Source of the DNA: Elusimicrobiota bacterium
GTDB lineage: Bacteria; Elusimicrobiota; Elusimicrobia; JACQPE01
Assembly: GCA_016180815.1 (NCBI GenBank)
Contig: JACPAN010000023.1
Span: forward strand, 1 to 40,487
Length of the DNA: 40,487 bases
Reading direction: 5' to 3'
Below are positions 7,689-14,664 of the stretch, piece by piece; position 1 is the stretch's first letter, and each line of letters begins with the position of its first letter. The notes under the pieces are model-generated. The model ran no database searches, was not told the DNA's origin, and saw nothing but the letters and a program-made list of their open reading frames with translations. The translations under genes were made by a program, and so were the position numbers.

Positions 7689-7752
7689 GTCCTCCTTCGC
7701 AGAGCTCCGGAGGACGCCGGCCCGTCAAGAGACGGGACCCCTGCAGTCCTCC
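7689..7752 (-). promoter_or_regulatory. candidate RNA switch with two mutually exclusive stems over the Shine-Dalgarno
   Basis: In the minus-strand RNA between mnmE and the EF-Tu-D2-like gene, GGAGGAC occurs twice (7752-7746 and 7695-7689). The second copy is the Shine-Dalgarno of the downstream gene. One complementary GTCCTCC (7715-7709) sits between them. It can pair upstream, closing a stem with an inner perfect CCCGTC-TCTT-GACGGG hairpin (7736-7721). Alternatively it can pair downstream across a 13-nt loop and hide the Shine-Dalgarno. There is no U-tract, so this is not an intrinsic terminator. The ligand or trigger is unknown. Confidence 0.45.
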
Positions 7753-7759
7753 CTCCGGT

Positions 7760-9142
7760 CTATTTTCCTATGCAAAATTTAGAAAATATTTGAGCCAAAA
7801 TTTCTTCGGCCACATCGCCGGCGCCTAAAATAGCGTGCGTATCGGCGAGGGCATGGCGCAGGTCCAGGCTCGCCAATTCAAACTCCTCCCGCTTGATGCG
7901 CTCGATCGCTTTGGCCGCGTCTTCGTGGGCGCATTGAAGCAATTGGGCCTGGCGCTCTTCGGTGACCAACGCCTCTCCTTCTTTGGGCTGCGCCGATTCC
8001 GTCAATGAGGCGAGGCCGAGCCTGAGCTCGTTCAAACCGTCGCCGTGAAGCGCCGAGATCGCGGCGCTGCCCTGCGCTTGTTCGTGGGCGTTGCCGTGCC
8101 CGGGATTGAAACCCGGTTTGTCTTTTTTATTCCAGATGATGAAAAACGGTTTGTGTTCCTCATTGATGGCGCGTTCCAGCGTTTTTTCCTGCTCATCGTC
8201 GGGCGCCGAGCAGCCGTCTTTGATCCAGAGCAGGCCGTCCGCCCGGCGGATGGCCCGGCGCGTGCGCTCCAGGCCCATGGCTTCGATGCTTCCTTGAGCC
8301 TTGCGCCAGCCTGCGGTGTCGATCAAGCGCACCAGATGGCCGTTGATTTGCAGAGCTTCTTCCACGGTATCGCGCGTGGTCCCCGGCTCCGGAGAAACGA
8401 TGGAACGGTCGTCGGCCAACAGGGCGTTAAACAGCGTTGATTTGCCGGCATTCGGCGAGCCGACTAAAGCCAGGGTCAGGCCTTCCTTGATTTTTCGGGC
8501 GCCGAGAAAACCGTTGATGAGCCCGTTCATTGCGCATTTGGCTTTTTCCACGTCCGCGGCCAATCGTTGCGGATTGACGCCGGCCGCAATATCCGTTTCT
8601 TCCGGATGATCGATCAATGCCTCGACGACGGCTAACGCCGAGGCCAGGGCGTCGGCCAGGGAGCGGATGCGCGCGCTCAAGACCCCGGAGACGATCTGCG
8701 CGTGCAGGCGGCTGGCGCGTTCCGAGGAGGCGCGGATCAATTGGCACACCGCTTCAGCCTGGACCAAATCGATTTTGCCGTTGATAAACGCTTGCTGGGT
8801 GAATTCCCCGGGCAGGGCCTCGCGCGCGCCGTGCGCCAGGGACAGGGCCAGAATTTTTTTCAAAATGATCGGCGAACCATGGCTGATGATTTCCACCATA
8901 TGTTCGCCGGTGTAGCTTTTGGGCGCCGCGTATTTGACGGCGATCACCCAATCAATGAGCGACGGCGCGTCTTGCGCATCTTGAATTTTGCCGAACAGGG
9001 CTTGGCGGGGCTGGGCGTCTTCAATCCCGGGATTGCTTTGAAAAAACCGTCCGGCGACGGCAAAGGCATCGGGGCCGCTTAAACGCACGATCCCCAGGGC
9101 GCCGACGCCCGGCGGGGTGGCGATGGCGGCGATGGTTTCCAG
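7760..9142 (-). CDS. mnmE: tRNA modification GTPase MnmE
   Basis: MnmE, with MnmG, installs the carboxymethylaminomethyl group on U34 of tRNAs. The N-terminal folate-binding segment is present ([18 protein letters not shown] before RLSGPDAF). G-domain motifs are GSPNAGKST (G1), PGTTRDT (G2), DTAGW (G3) and NKKD (G4). The C-terminus ends FCIGK, the conserved CIGK that holds the catalytic Cys. The first standard start codon (GTG at 9088) would remove part of the conserved N-terminal domain. In frame upstream there is no ATG, GTG or TTG, so a CTG at 9142 is proposed. The jag stop lies 5 nt before that CTG. Confidence 0.9.
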   Translation of the reverse strand: METIAAIATPPGVGALGIVRLSGPDAFAVAGRFFQSNPGIEDAQPRQALFGKIQDAQDAPSLIDWVIAVKYAAPKSYTGEHMVEIISHGSPIILKKILALSLAHGAREALPGEFTQQAFINGKIDLVQAEAVCQLIRASSERASRLHAQIVSGVLSARIRSLADALASALAVVEALIDHPEETDIAAGVNPQRLAADVEKAKCAMNGLINGFLGARKIKEGLTLALVGSPNAGKSTLFNALLADDRSIVSPEPGTTRDTVEEALQINGHLVRLIDTAGWRKAQGSIEAMGLERTRRAIRRADGLLWIKDGCSAPDDEQEKTLERAINEEHKPFFIIWNKKDKPGFNPGHGNAHEQAQGSAAISALHGDGLNELRLGLASLTESAQPKEGEALVTEERQAQLLQCAHEDAAKAIERIKREEFELASLDLRHALADTHAILGAGDVAEEILAQIFSKFCIGK

Positions 9143-9147
9143 GCCCG

Positions 9148-9657
9148 TTACCGGCGGTATCCGCCGCCTTTCTTTTGGATGATGATTCTTTTCCAGGTGC
9201 CTTCGCCTTCGGAAACGGTTTCGACTTGGGGGTCGTTTTGCATGGCCTTGTGCAGGAAGCGCCGCAGCATCGGGTGCATGGGTTCGAGCCTGACCGGCCG
9301 GCCCGTGCGCATGGCGTCATCCGCGGCGCGCTTGGCGGCTTCCAGCGCTTTGACCTCGATTTTGGTCCAGTATTTTCCGATGTCGAGATAAATATCGACG
9401 CGTTGTCCAGTGGCCCGGCTGGCCACCGCCTCGATGATTTCCTTTAGGGCTTCGAGCATGCGGCCTTCTTTGCCGATCAAAAACCCGTTGTCTTGCCCGG
9501 CTTCGATATTGACGTAGATGCGCTCCTGCGAATCCTGCCATTCGACGTTTAATTCCGTGACTACAGCGCTCATGGCGTCGAAGAGCCGCCGGGTGACGTC
9601 CTCGATTTTTTTCAGCGTTTCTTCATTCATCGTTTTTATCTGAATTTGTTCATCCAC
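9148..9657 (-). CDS. jag: Jag/KhpB-type RNA-binding protein (KH plus R3H)
   Basis: A 169-residue protein with a KH-type motif ([21 protein letters not shown]) followed by an R3H-like C-terminus ([15 protein letters not shown]...[18 protein letters not shown]). This layout is that of the C-terminal part of Jag/KhpB, an RNA-binding regulator found beside yidC in many bacteria. The GTG at 9657 is chosen because GGGGGAGG lies about 8 nt upstream; the internal ATG at 9630 has no ribosome-binding site. The N-terminal Jag domain is absent, so this is a short form. It lies between yidC and mnmE in the classic rpmH cluster. Confidence 0.85.
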   Translation of the reverse strand: MDEQIQIKTMNEETLKKIEDVTRRLFDAMSAVVTELNVEWQDSQERIYVNIEAGQDNGFLIGKEGRMLEALKEIIEAVASRATGQRVDIYLDIGKYWTKIEVKALEAAKRAADDAMRTGRPVRLEPMHPMLRRFLHKAMQNDPQVETVSEGEGTWKRIIIQKKGGGYRR

Positions 9658-9695
9658 GGATTGAACCTCCCCCGATAATGGTTTCAAATTGTCAT

Positions 9696-11195
9696 TCAAG
9701 AAATTTTGTCCAAAATTTTCGGCAGGGCTACCGTCAAGCCCAGGCTGATCACGTTGCTGGTCAGCCAATAAAGAACCAGGCCGGAGGGAAAACGCAGGAA
9801 CATAAAGGTGAACATCACCGGCATCACGTAGAGAAAGATTTTTTGGGACGGATCCGTGGAAACGGCTTGGGTGCGTTTTGATTGAACGAACATCGCCAAG
9901 CCCATTAAAATCGGCAGGATGTAGGTCGGATCATGAGCCGCCAGATTTTTGATCCACAGAATGAAATCAGCGCCGTAAAGCTCGTAGCTGTCGTTCAACG
10001 CTCCGTAAAGCGCGATAAAAATAGGCATTTGCAGCAGCATGACCAAGCATCCGCCCAAGGGGTTGGTGCCGTGCGAGCGGTAAAGCTGCATCGTCTCCGC
10101 GTTCATTTTTTGGGGGTCGTTTTTAAATTTTTGCTGAAGCTGTTGGATTTTCGGCGCGAGTTCCTTCATTTTGCTGGAAAATTTTAAATTTTTGACGGTA
10201 AAGGGCAGCAGCAAAACTTGAAAGGCGATGGTCAGGAGAATGATCGCAAAGCCGTAATTGCCGGTGATTCTGTAGAAAACGGCCAACGTTTCGCGGATGA
10301 TTTTTTTAAGAGGGCCCAGCAGCCCGCCGTAAAGCATGTTTTTAAGATCGAGAGCGCTCATGGCGTGTTCGGTTTTAACACCGACATAAAAGGGGATTTC
10401 AACCGTCTGGCCGCCGGCCAGCGTTAGGACCGTTTGCCAATGGCCGTTGGGTTTGTCGACAACGGCCGAAACCGTCCGGCCCCATGTTCCCAGCTTACGG
10501 ATCAAGGCCAAATGATAGCGCCCAGCCAAACCCAGGGCGTCCAATGGCAGCTCTCCTTCGAGAGCCGCGGCCACGGTGCGCTCTTTTTTCTTGGGGTAGT
10601 TCACCACCAGCGATTTTTTCCCCAGGTAACCGGCGAACAGTTGCTGTTGTTGATTCCGTGCATGCTCAAAGCCCGCGCTTAAGCCGACGTTCACTTGAAC
10701 CGCGGTTTTTTTGTCGCCTTGGAAGCGAAGCCGCATCATCCCGAAGCCGGGCTGCCCGGTGGTGAATTCGTACTCCTTAATAAGCAGGCCGCCGGGCACG
10801 GGCAATTCAAGCCGAAGGGTTTCCGGATCAGGTTGCAATGTCCAGGATGAATCAGGCGCCGCAGGCACGCTTGTTTCCAAAAAAGCGCTGCCTGGCGCGA
10901 GCACCGTTTCCCCGGCGGTTTCTCCGATTTTGGGCAGACGCAATTCAGCAATCGCCGCTCCATGCGCTAAATTGATTTTTCCAGCCTCGCCCCAGGCTAC
11001 AAAGCTGATATTGTCGATGCGGGGGGTTGCCTGCGTTTGAGCCGCGGCCGGGGTTTGAGCGGCTTGAGGCGCCTGGCTTGGGCGCGCCTGAGCCGGGAAG
11101 AATTTGGGCACCAGCGCGGACCATAGGAAATAAAAACCAAAGGCCAGGGCCGCGGCCAGGATGATGTTTTTTTTCGGAAGTCCTTCAGGTTCCAT
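9696..11195 (-). CDS. yidC: membrane protein insertase YidC
   Basis: A 499-residue Oxa1/YidC insertase that inserts proteins into the inner membrane alone or with Sec. An N-terminal anchor (KNIILAAALAFGFYFLWSALV) precedes an Ala/Pro/Gln-rich linker and a periplasmic beta domain (about residues 55-270) found in Gram-negative YidC. The C-terminal core has the conserved NYGFAIILLTIAFQVLLLP segment and further helices including GCLVMLLQMPIFIALYGAL and the FPSGLVLYW signature. Its start overlaps the yidD end by 11 bp. The long periplasmic domain supports a diderm host. Confidence 0.95.
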   Translation of the reverse strand: MEPEGLPKKNIILAAALAFGFYFLWSALVPKFFPAQARPSQAPQAAQTPAAAQTQATPRIDNISFVAWGEAGKINLAHGAAIAELRLPKIGETAGETVLAPGSAFLETSVPAAPDSSWTLQPDPETLRLELPVPGGLLIKEYEFTTGQPGFGMMRLRFQGDKKTAVQVNVGLSAGFEHARNQQQQLFAGYLGKKSLVVNYPKKKERTVAAALEGELPLDALGLAGRYHLALIRKLGTWGRTVSAVVDKPNGHWQTVLTLAGGQTVEIPFYVGVKTEHAMSALDLKNMLYGGLLGPLKKIIRETLAVFYRITGNYGFAIILLTIAFQVLLLPFTVKNLKFSSKMKELAPKIQQLQQKFKNDPQKMNAETMQLYRSHGTNPLGGCLVMLLQMPIFIALYGALNDSYELYGADFILWIKNLAAHDPTYILPILMGLAMFVQSKRTQAVSTDPSQKIFLYVMPVMFTFMFLRFPSGLVLYWLTSNVISLGLTVALPKILDKIS

Positions 11196-11394
11196 AAGAT
11201 TTTGAAAACGGATGGCAGGCGGACAAACGTTTGAGGCCTAAACGTATCCCGTGGACCGGCCCATGCTCTTGAATCGCCCGCAACATGTAATCCGAGCAGC
11301 TAAGCGGGTACCGGCAGGCCGCAGGCAAAAGCCCCCGGCCTAACATCTGATAGGCCATGACCAGGGCTTGGGCCATGAGGCCGAGCAAACCCAT
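11185..11394 (-). CDS. yidD: membrane protein insertion efficiency factor YidD
   Basis: A 69-residue protein with the YidD core: a hydrophobic N-terminus, LLPAACRYPLSCSDYMLRAI and the HGPVHGIRLGLKRLSACHPF pattern with three conserved cysteines. YidD assists YidC-dependent insertion at the inner membrane. The ATG at 11394 is chosen because it forms TAATG with the rnpA stop, a coupling overlap; an in-frame ATG at 11436 would lie deep in rnpA. The 3' end overlaps yidC. Confidence 0.9.
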   Translation of the reverse strand: MGLLGLMAQALVMAYQMLGRGLLPAACRYPLSCSDYMLRAIQEHGPVHGIRLGLKRLSACHPFSKSYGT

Positions 11395-11720
11395 TAATCC
11401 AATAGGCGGCGTTTTTTGAGTCCTGATATCAACCATTCCTGTGCCTCTTTAAGTTTCGTCCGTTTTAAATCGATTCCTTTCTGAACGCTGATCAAAATAT
11501 CCCAGGGCTTGCCCTTGGGCGCTTGCCGCCAGGCTTCGCGAAACAGCCTGCGCAAGCGGTTTCGGTCCACGGCTTTGCGATAGGCCTTGCGGGAGATCAG
11601 TATCCCCATGGCCGGCCGTCCCTCCGCGCGAGGCTGGGCGAAAAACCGTAGCGGCCCATGCCCCCATTTCAGGCCGCGATCAAGCAAAATCCCGATTTTA
11701 CGCTTCGTGCCTAGTTTCAC
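11394..11720 (-). CDS. rnpA: ribonuclease P protein component
   Basis: A 108-residue basic protein with the RNase P protein signature RKAVDRNRLRRLFREAWR and the DILISVQKG strand that follows. It binds the RNase P RNA and pre-tRNA leaders during 5' maturation of tRNA. The start is a GTG at 11720; no clear Shine-Dalgarno is present and no in-frame ATG was found just upstream, so the exact N-terminus is less certain. It sits 86 nt after rpmH and is coupled to yidD. Confidence 0.92.
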   Translation of the reverse strand: MKLGTKRKIGILLDRGLKWGHGPLRFFAQPRAEGRPAMGILISRKAYRKAVDRNRLRRLFREAWRQAPKGKPWDILISVQKGIDLKRTKLKEAQEWLISGLKKRRLLD

Positions 11721-11806
11721 GAGGCCGCTCTCATTGAGCCGATGCGGTCGTCGTTGTTAACCTTGCGCCCGATGGAATGACAATCAATCCGGGCGGCCCG
11801 CCCGTT

Positions 11807-11944
11807 TCAGGCGAGGGTTATGCGGCGGCGTCCTTTGGCCCGGCGCCGGCTTAATACGCGGCGGCCGCCTTTTGTTTTCATGCGCGCGCGAAAACCGATT
11901 CTCTTTTTGCGTTTCCTGACATTCGGTCGAAAAGTAGGTAACAT
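11807..11944 (-). CDS. rpmH: 50S ribosomal protein L34 (45 aa)
   Basis: A short gene read directly on the minus strand: [17 protein letters not shown], then [20 protein letters not shown] and a GRRRITLA end, stop TGA at 11809-11807. This is the full-length, very basic L34 pattern (T-F-x-P-x-x-R-K-R-x-x-x-GFRxRM-T-GR-VL-RRRAKGR). L34 is part of the large ribosomal subunit. It heads the rpmH-rnpA-yidD-yidC-jag-mnmE cluster. TATAAT lies 8 nt before the ATG and there is no Shine-Dalgarno, so the mRNA is probably leaderless. Confidence 0.95.
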   Translation of the reverse strand: MLPTFRPNVRKRKKRIGFRARMKTKGGRRVLSRRRAKGRRRITLA

Positions 11945-11990
11945 TGAATACTATTATAGATATTCGGAGGGCTCGCTTGCTATCTCTACT
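11945..11990. promoter_or_regulatory. divergent promoter region for the rpmH cluster and the plus-strand run
   Basis: On the minus strand TATAAT (11958-11953) precedes the rpmH ATG by 8 nt, with no recognisable -35. The 46-bp gap separates the long minus-strand cluster from the long plus-strand run. No DnaA boxes were seen, and it is too short to be an origin. Confidence 0.5.
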
Positions 11991-12890
11991 GTGAGACATA
12001 TCGCTTTTATGTTGGCGGCGGCTTTGCTGGCCGGCTGCCAAGCCGGAGAACGTTTGTCCGCGCTCAAACCGCCGCCGGTTCCTACCGTTGTTTTTATTTC
12101 CGATTTCGGCCTTAAGGATGATTCCGTGGCCGTGTGCAAGGCGGTGATGTTTGCCGTTGAACCCCGCCTGCGCATCGTCGACTTGACGCATGACGTGACG
12201 CCTTACGATATCGAAGGCGCCGGCCGGTTGATCGCTTCCTCCGCCGGCTATTTCCCGCCCGGGACCGTTTTCACGGCGGTCATTGATCCGGGTGTGGGCA
12301 GCCGGCGCCGGGCCGTGGCCTTGCGCACCAAGAAAGGGCGTTTTTATGTCGGCCCGGACAATGGGCTCTTCACCAGGGTTTTGATGGAGGAGGGTTTGCA
12401 GGAGGCGCGCGCGCTGGAGAATCCCGCCTACTATATTCAGGGAGCTTCGATTTCATCCACATTCCATGGGCGGGATATTTTTTCTCCGGTGTCCGCGCAC
12501 TTGGCGCGGGGGGAACCGCTGGCGGCTTTAGGTCCGGTCGCGGCCGAGTTGATCCGTCTGCCCTATCAACCTGCGGCGAAGGACAGCGGCCGCCTCAAGG
12601 GCCAGGTGGAATTTATCGAGGAGCCTTACGGCAATATCATCACGAATATCCCGGCGGCCTTGCTGGCCGAGGCCATGATGCAAAAAGGCGAAGATCTGTT
12701 GGTTAAGATCGGGGACAAGAAATTCGATCTTCCTTATTTAACTACCTTCAGCGACGTCGGCGTCGGGCGCCCCTTGGCGGTGATTTCGAGCCGCGGGTAT
12801 CTTTGCCTGGCCGTTAATCAGGGCCATTTCGGGCGCCGGTATCAAATAGCGCCCGGCGCGCCGGTTGAGATCGCCAAAAAGGCGCGGTAA
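11991..12890 (+). CDS. SAM hydroxide adenosyltransferase-like lipoprotein (DUF62)
   Basis: About 299 residues. Family motifs are FISDFGLKDDSVAVCKAV, DLTHDVTPYDI, VIDPGVGSRRRAVAL, GPDNGLFT and HGRDIFSPVSAHLA. These match the SAM hydroxide adenosyltransferase family (PF01887), in which the Asp-Arg-His set supports hydrolysis of SAM to adenosine and methionine; related members are halogenases. Unusually for the family, an N-terminal lipoprotein signal is present (FMLAAALLAGC), implying export, where SAM is not expected. The GTG at 11991 gives a charged n-region before the hydrophobic stretch and is preferred to the ATG at 12009. Upstream in-frame sequence overlaps rpmH and is ignored. Confidence 0.8.
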   Translation: MRHIAFMLAAALLAGCQAGERLSALKPPPVPTVVFISDFGLKDDSVAVCKAVMFAVEPRLRIVDLTHDVTPYDIEGAGRLIASSAGYFPPGTVFTAVIDPGVGSRRRAVALRTKKGRFYVGPDNGLFTRVLMEEGLQEARALENPAYYIQGASISSTFHGRDIFSPVSAHLARGEPLAALGPVAAELIRLPYQPAAKDSGRLKGQVEFIEEPYGNIITNIPAALLAEAMMQKGEDLLVKIGDKKFDLPYLTTFSDVGVGRPLAVISSRGYLCLAVNQGHFGRRYQIAPGAPVEIAKKAR

Positions 12891-12909
12891 CGGACGTTTG
12901 AATTTGAGG

Positions 12910-12915
12910 TATAAT
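12910..12915 (+). promoter_or_regulatory. -10 element of the rpsF operon
   Basis: A perfect TATAAT lies 8 nt upstream of the rpsF ATG and after the previous stop codon. No Shine-Dalgarno precedes rpsF, so the transcript should start within a base or two of the ATG. No good -35 is visible. Confidence 0.6.
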
Positions 12916-12923
12916 CGACCGGT

Positions 12924-13205
12924 ATGACGACGTACGAAACGCTTGTTTTAGTCGATCCTGTTTTAAGCGACGACGAGTTGACCAAGCTGATGAATCAGCT
13001 CGGAAAAATCGCCGCGGAGCGCCACGGCAAAATCGTCAAAGAAGACAGAATGGGCCGGCGCCGATTGGCTTACCCGGTTCGCAAAAAGGCCGAGGGAAAT
13101 TACGTTTGCCTGCATCTCGAGCTCCCTTCCCAAGAATTGGGGGAGTGGCAGCGTCAGCTGCGGCTTCATCCGAATATTCTGAGGCAATTGACTTGCCTGC
13201 CGTGA
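12924..13205 (+). CDS. rpsF: 30S ribosomal protein S6
   Basis: A 93-residue protein with the S6 opening MTTYETLVLVDPVLSDDEL and the basic GRRRLAYPVRKKAEGNYVCLHLE strand. S6 binds S18 on the platform of the small subunit. It is the first gene of the conserved rpsF-ssb-rpsR-rplI-dnaB order. It is slightly short at the C-terminus, ending RQLTCLP, without an extended tail. Confidence 0.95.
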   Translation: MTTYETLVLVDPVLSDDELTKLMNQLGKIAAERHGKIVKEDRMGRRRLAYPVRKKAEGNYVCLHLELPSQELGEWQRQLRLHPNILRQLTCLP

Positions 13206-13221
13206 GAAATAAGGAGGTCGC

Positions 13222-13707
13222 ATGACATCGGGAATCAGGTTGCCGGAAATTAATCTTGTCGTATTGTCCGGGCGTTTGACCAGGGACCCGGAATTGCGTT
13301 TTATTCCGTCCGGCCGTCCGGTCGGACGCATCAGCATTGCCGTCAATCGCCGGTTTTTCAATAAAACCAGCAATGAGTGGCAGGATGAAACAGCTTTTGT
13401 CGATATTAATGTTTGGGGCGATGCCGCTCAACGGGTCAAAGACCGATTGAGAAAGGGTTCTCCCGTTCTTGTCGAGGGGCGTTTGCGGTTCCGCCAGTGG
13501 GAAGCCAAAGACGGAACCAAGCGAAGTTCGCTGGAAGTCGAGGCGCGACGCGTCCAATTTCTGGAGACCGCTCCTTCGGCTGCAGCCGGCCAAGCAGCGG
13601 CCGCAGAGACGGCCGCCGACGCCGCGGCTGACTCCGAATCCGTGCCCGCGACTTACGGCGCCGCCGACGCCGATGCGACAAGCGACCTAGAGGAAGTGGC
13701 GCTCTAG
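13222..13707 (+). CDS. ssb: single-stranded DNA-binding protein
   Basis: A 161-residue SSB. The OB fold spans about residues 8-115 ([17 protein letters not shown], then [11 protein letters not shown] and [16 protein letters not shown]). A disordered Ala-rich tail follows. The tail ends SDLEEVAL, acidic but without the terminal Pro-Phe of the usual DDDIPF-like tip that recruits repair and replication partners. AAGGAGG lies 6-7 nt before the ATG. It sits between rpsF and rpsR. Confidence 0.93.
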   Translation: MTSGIRLPEINLVVLSGRLTRDPELRFIPSGRPVGRISIAVNRRFFNKTSNEWQDETAFVDINVWGDAAQRVKDRLRKGSPVLVEGRLRFRQWEAKDGTKRSSLEVEARRVQFLETAPSAAAGQAAAAETAADAAADSESVPATYGAADADATSDLEEVAL

Positions 13708-13711
13708 ATTT

Positions 13712-14083
13712 ATGGCAGAAGAGACGAGTCCGACAGCAACAACAGGAACAGCCGTCGGCGCCGAGGGGCCTAAGCCTCCGATCCGGGGTCCGTCCTCGGG
13801 TTTTCGCGGGCCCGGCGGGCCGCGTCCGGGAGGTCCTGGGCCGTTTCGTCGCGGAAGATTTTCCGGCGGCCGCGACGCGCGGCCGCGCAAGGCCTGCCGT
13901 TTCTGCGTCGAGCGTAAAGATACTCTCGATTATAAAGACATTGTTTTTTTGAGGAGTTTCACGACCGAACGGGGAAAAATTCTTTCCGGGCGCACCACCG
14001 GCACTTGCGCCTGGCATCAGCGCAAAGTTCGTACGGCCGTTAAGAGGGCCCGGCTGATCGCGCTCATGCCTTTTGCCGTCTAA
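13712..14083 (+). CDS. rpsR: 30S ribosomal protein S18 with a long disordered N-terminal extension
   Basis: A 123-residue protein. Residues 58-123 are S18, with a zinc-type set CRFC (Cys62, Cys65) and CAWHQR (Cys99, His102) around [21 protein letters not shown]18 pairs with S6 and binds 16S rRNA. Residues 1-57 are an added tail, acidic/Thr-rich at first and then Gly-Pro-Arg-rich, which the typical S18 of about 75 residues lacks. The ATG lies 4 nt after the ssb stop. Confidence 0.93.
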   Translation: MAEETSPTATTGTAVGAEGPKPPIRGPSSGFRGPGGPRPGGPGPFRRGRFSGGRDARPRKACRFCVERKDTLDYKDIVFLRSFTTERGKILSGRTTGTCAWHQRKVRTAVKRARLIALMPFAV

Positions 14084-14101
14084 AGCGTTTTATTATTGAT
14101 C

Positions 14102-14563
14102 ATGAAAATTATTCTTGAAAAAGATGTCCCCAAACTGGGCCGCGCCGGCGATACTAAGGAAGTCGCCGACGGTTTTGCCCGCAATTTTTTAATTCCCCGG
14201 CGTCTGGCCGCCCCTCATTCACCCGGAGCCGAACGCGCCAATGAGGCGCGCCGAAGCGTGCGGGCGAAAAAATCGGGGGAAGAGATTAAAGCGGCTCAGG
14301 AATTCAAAGCCAAAGTTGAAAAAGTCGAATTGGCCTTTTCGGTCTTGGTGGACGATAAAAACGAGCTTTACGGCTCGGTGAGCAAGGGGCAAATCTTAAA
14401 AGCATTGCGCGTCAAAGGCGTCGTCGTCAACCGGGAGGCCAAATTGGAGCTCCCTTCGCCGCTGAAAGCGCTCGGCACGTTTTCCGTTCCCTTGCGGCTT
14501 CACTCTGAAGTTGTTGCGGACATTCGCGTCACCATCGCGAAGAGCGAACCCGCAGCCCCGTAA
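14102..14563 (+). CDS. rplI: 50S ribosomal protein L9
   Basis: A 153-residue protein with the L9 N-terminal rRNA-binding domain (MKIILEKDVPKLGRAGD, then VADGFARNFLIPRRLA), a connecting helix rich in Ala, Lys and Glu, and a C-terminal domain with LYGSVSKGQILKAL and the LHSEVVADIRVTI ending. The ATG at 14102 is the conserved start; a TTG six bases earlier is not needed. Part of the rpsF-dnaB operon. Confidence 0.94.
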   Translation: MKIILEKDVPKLGRAGDTKEVADGFARNFLIPRRLAAPHSPGAERANEARRSVRAKKSGEEIKAAQEFKAKVEKVELAFSVLVDDKNELYGSVSKGQILKALRVKGVVVNREAKLELPSPLKALGTFSVPLRLHSEVVADIRVTIAKSEPAAP

Positions 14564-14664
14564 ACCCGCCGACAGCCCGTACGCCGGTTCGATTATGATT
14601 TCGTCGTTTTGGGGGAGTGCGATAAAATAATGATCTTGATGACAGGCGCGGGGGTTGGTTCTTA

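Noticed and set aside
11945-11990. Replication origin between the divergent clusters
   Set aside because: Only 46 bp, no DnaA boxes and no AT-rich unwinding region.
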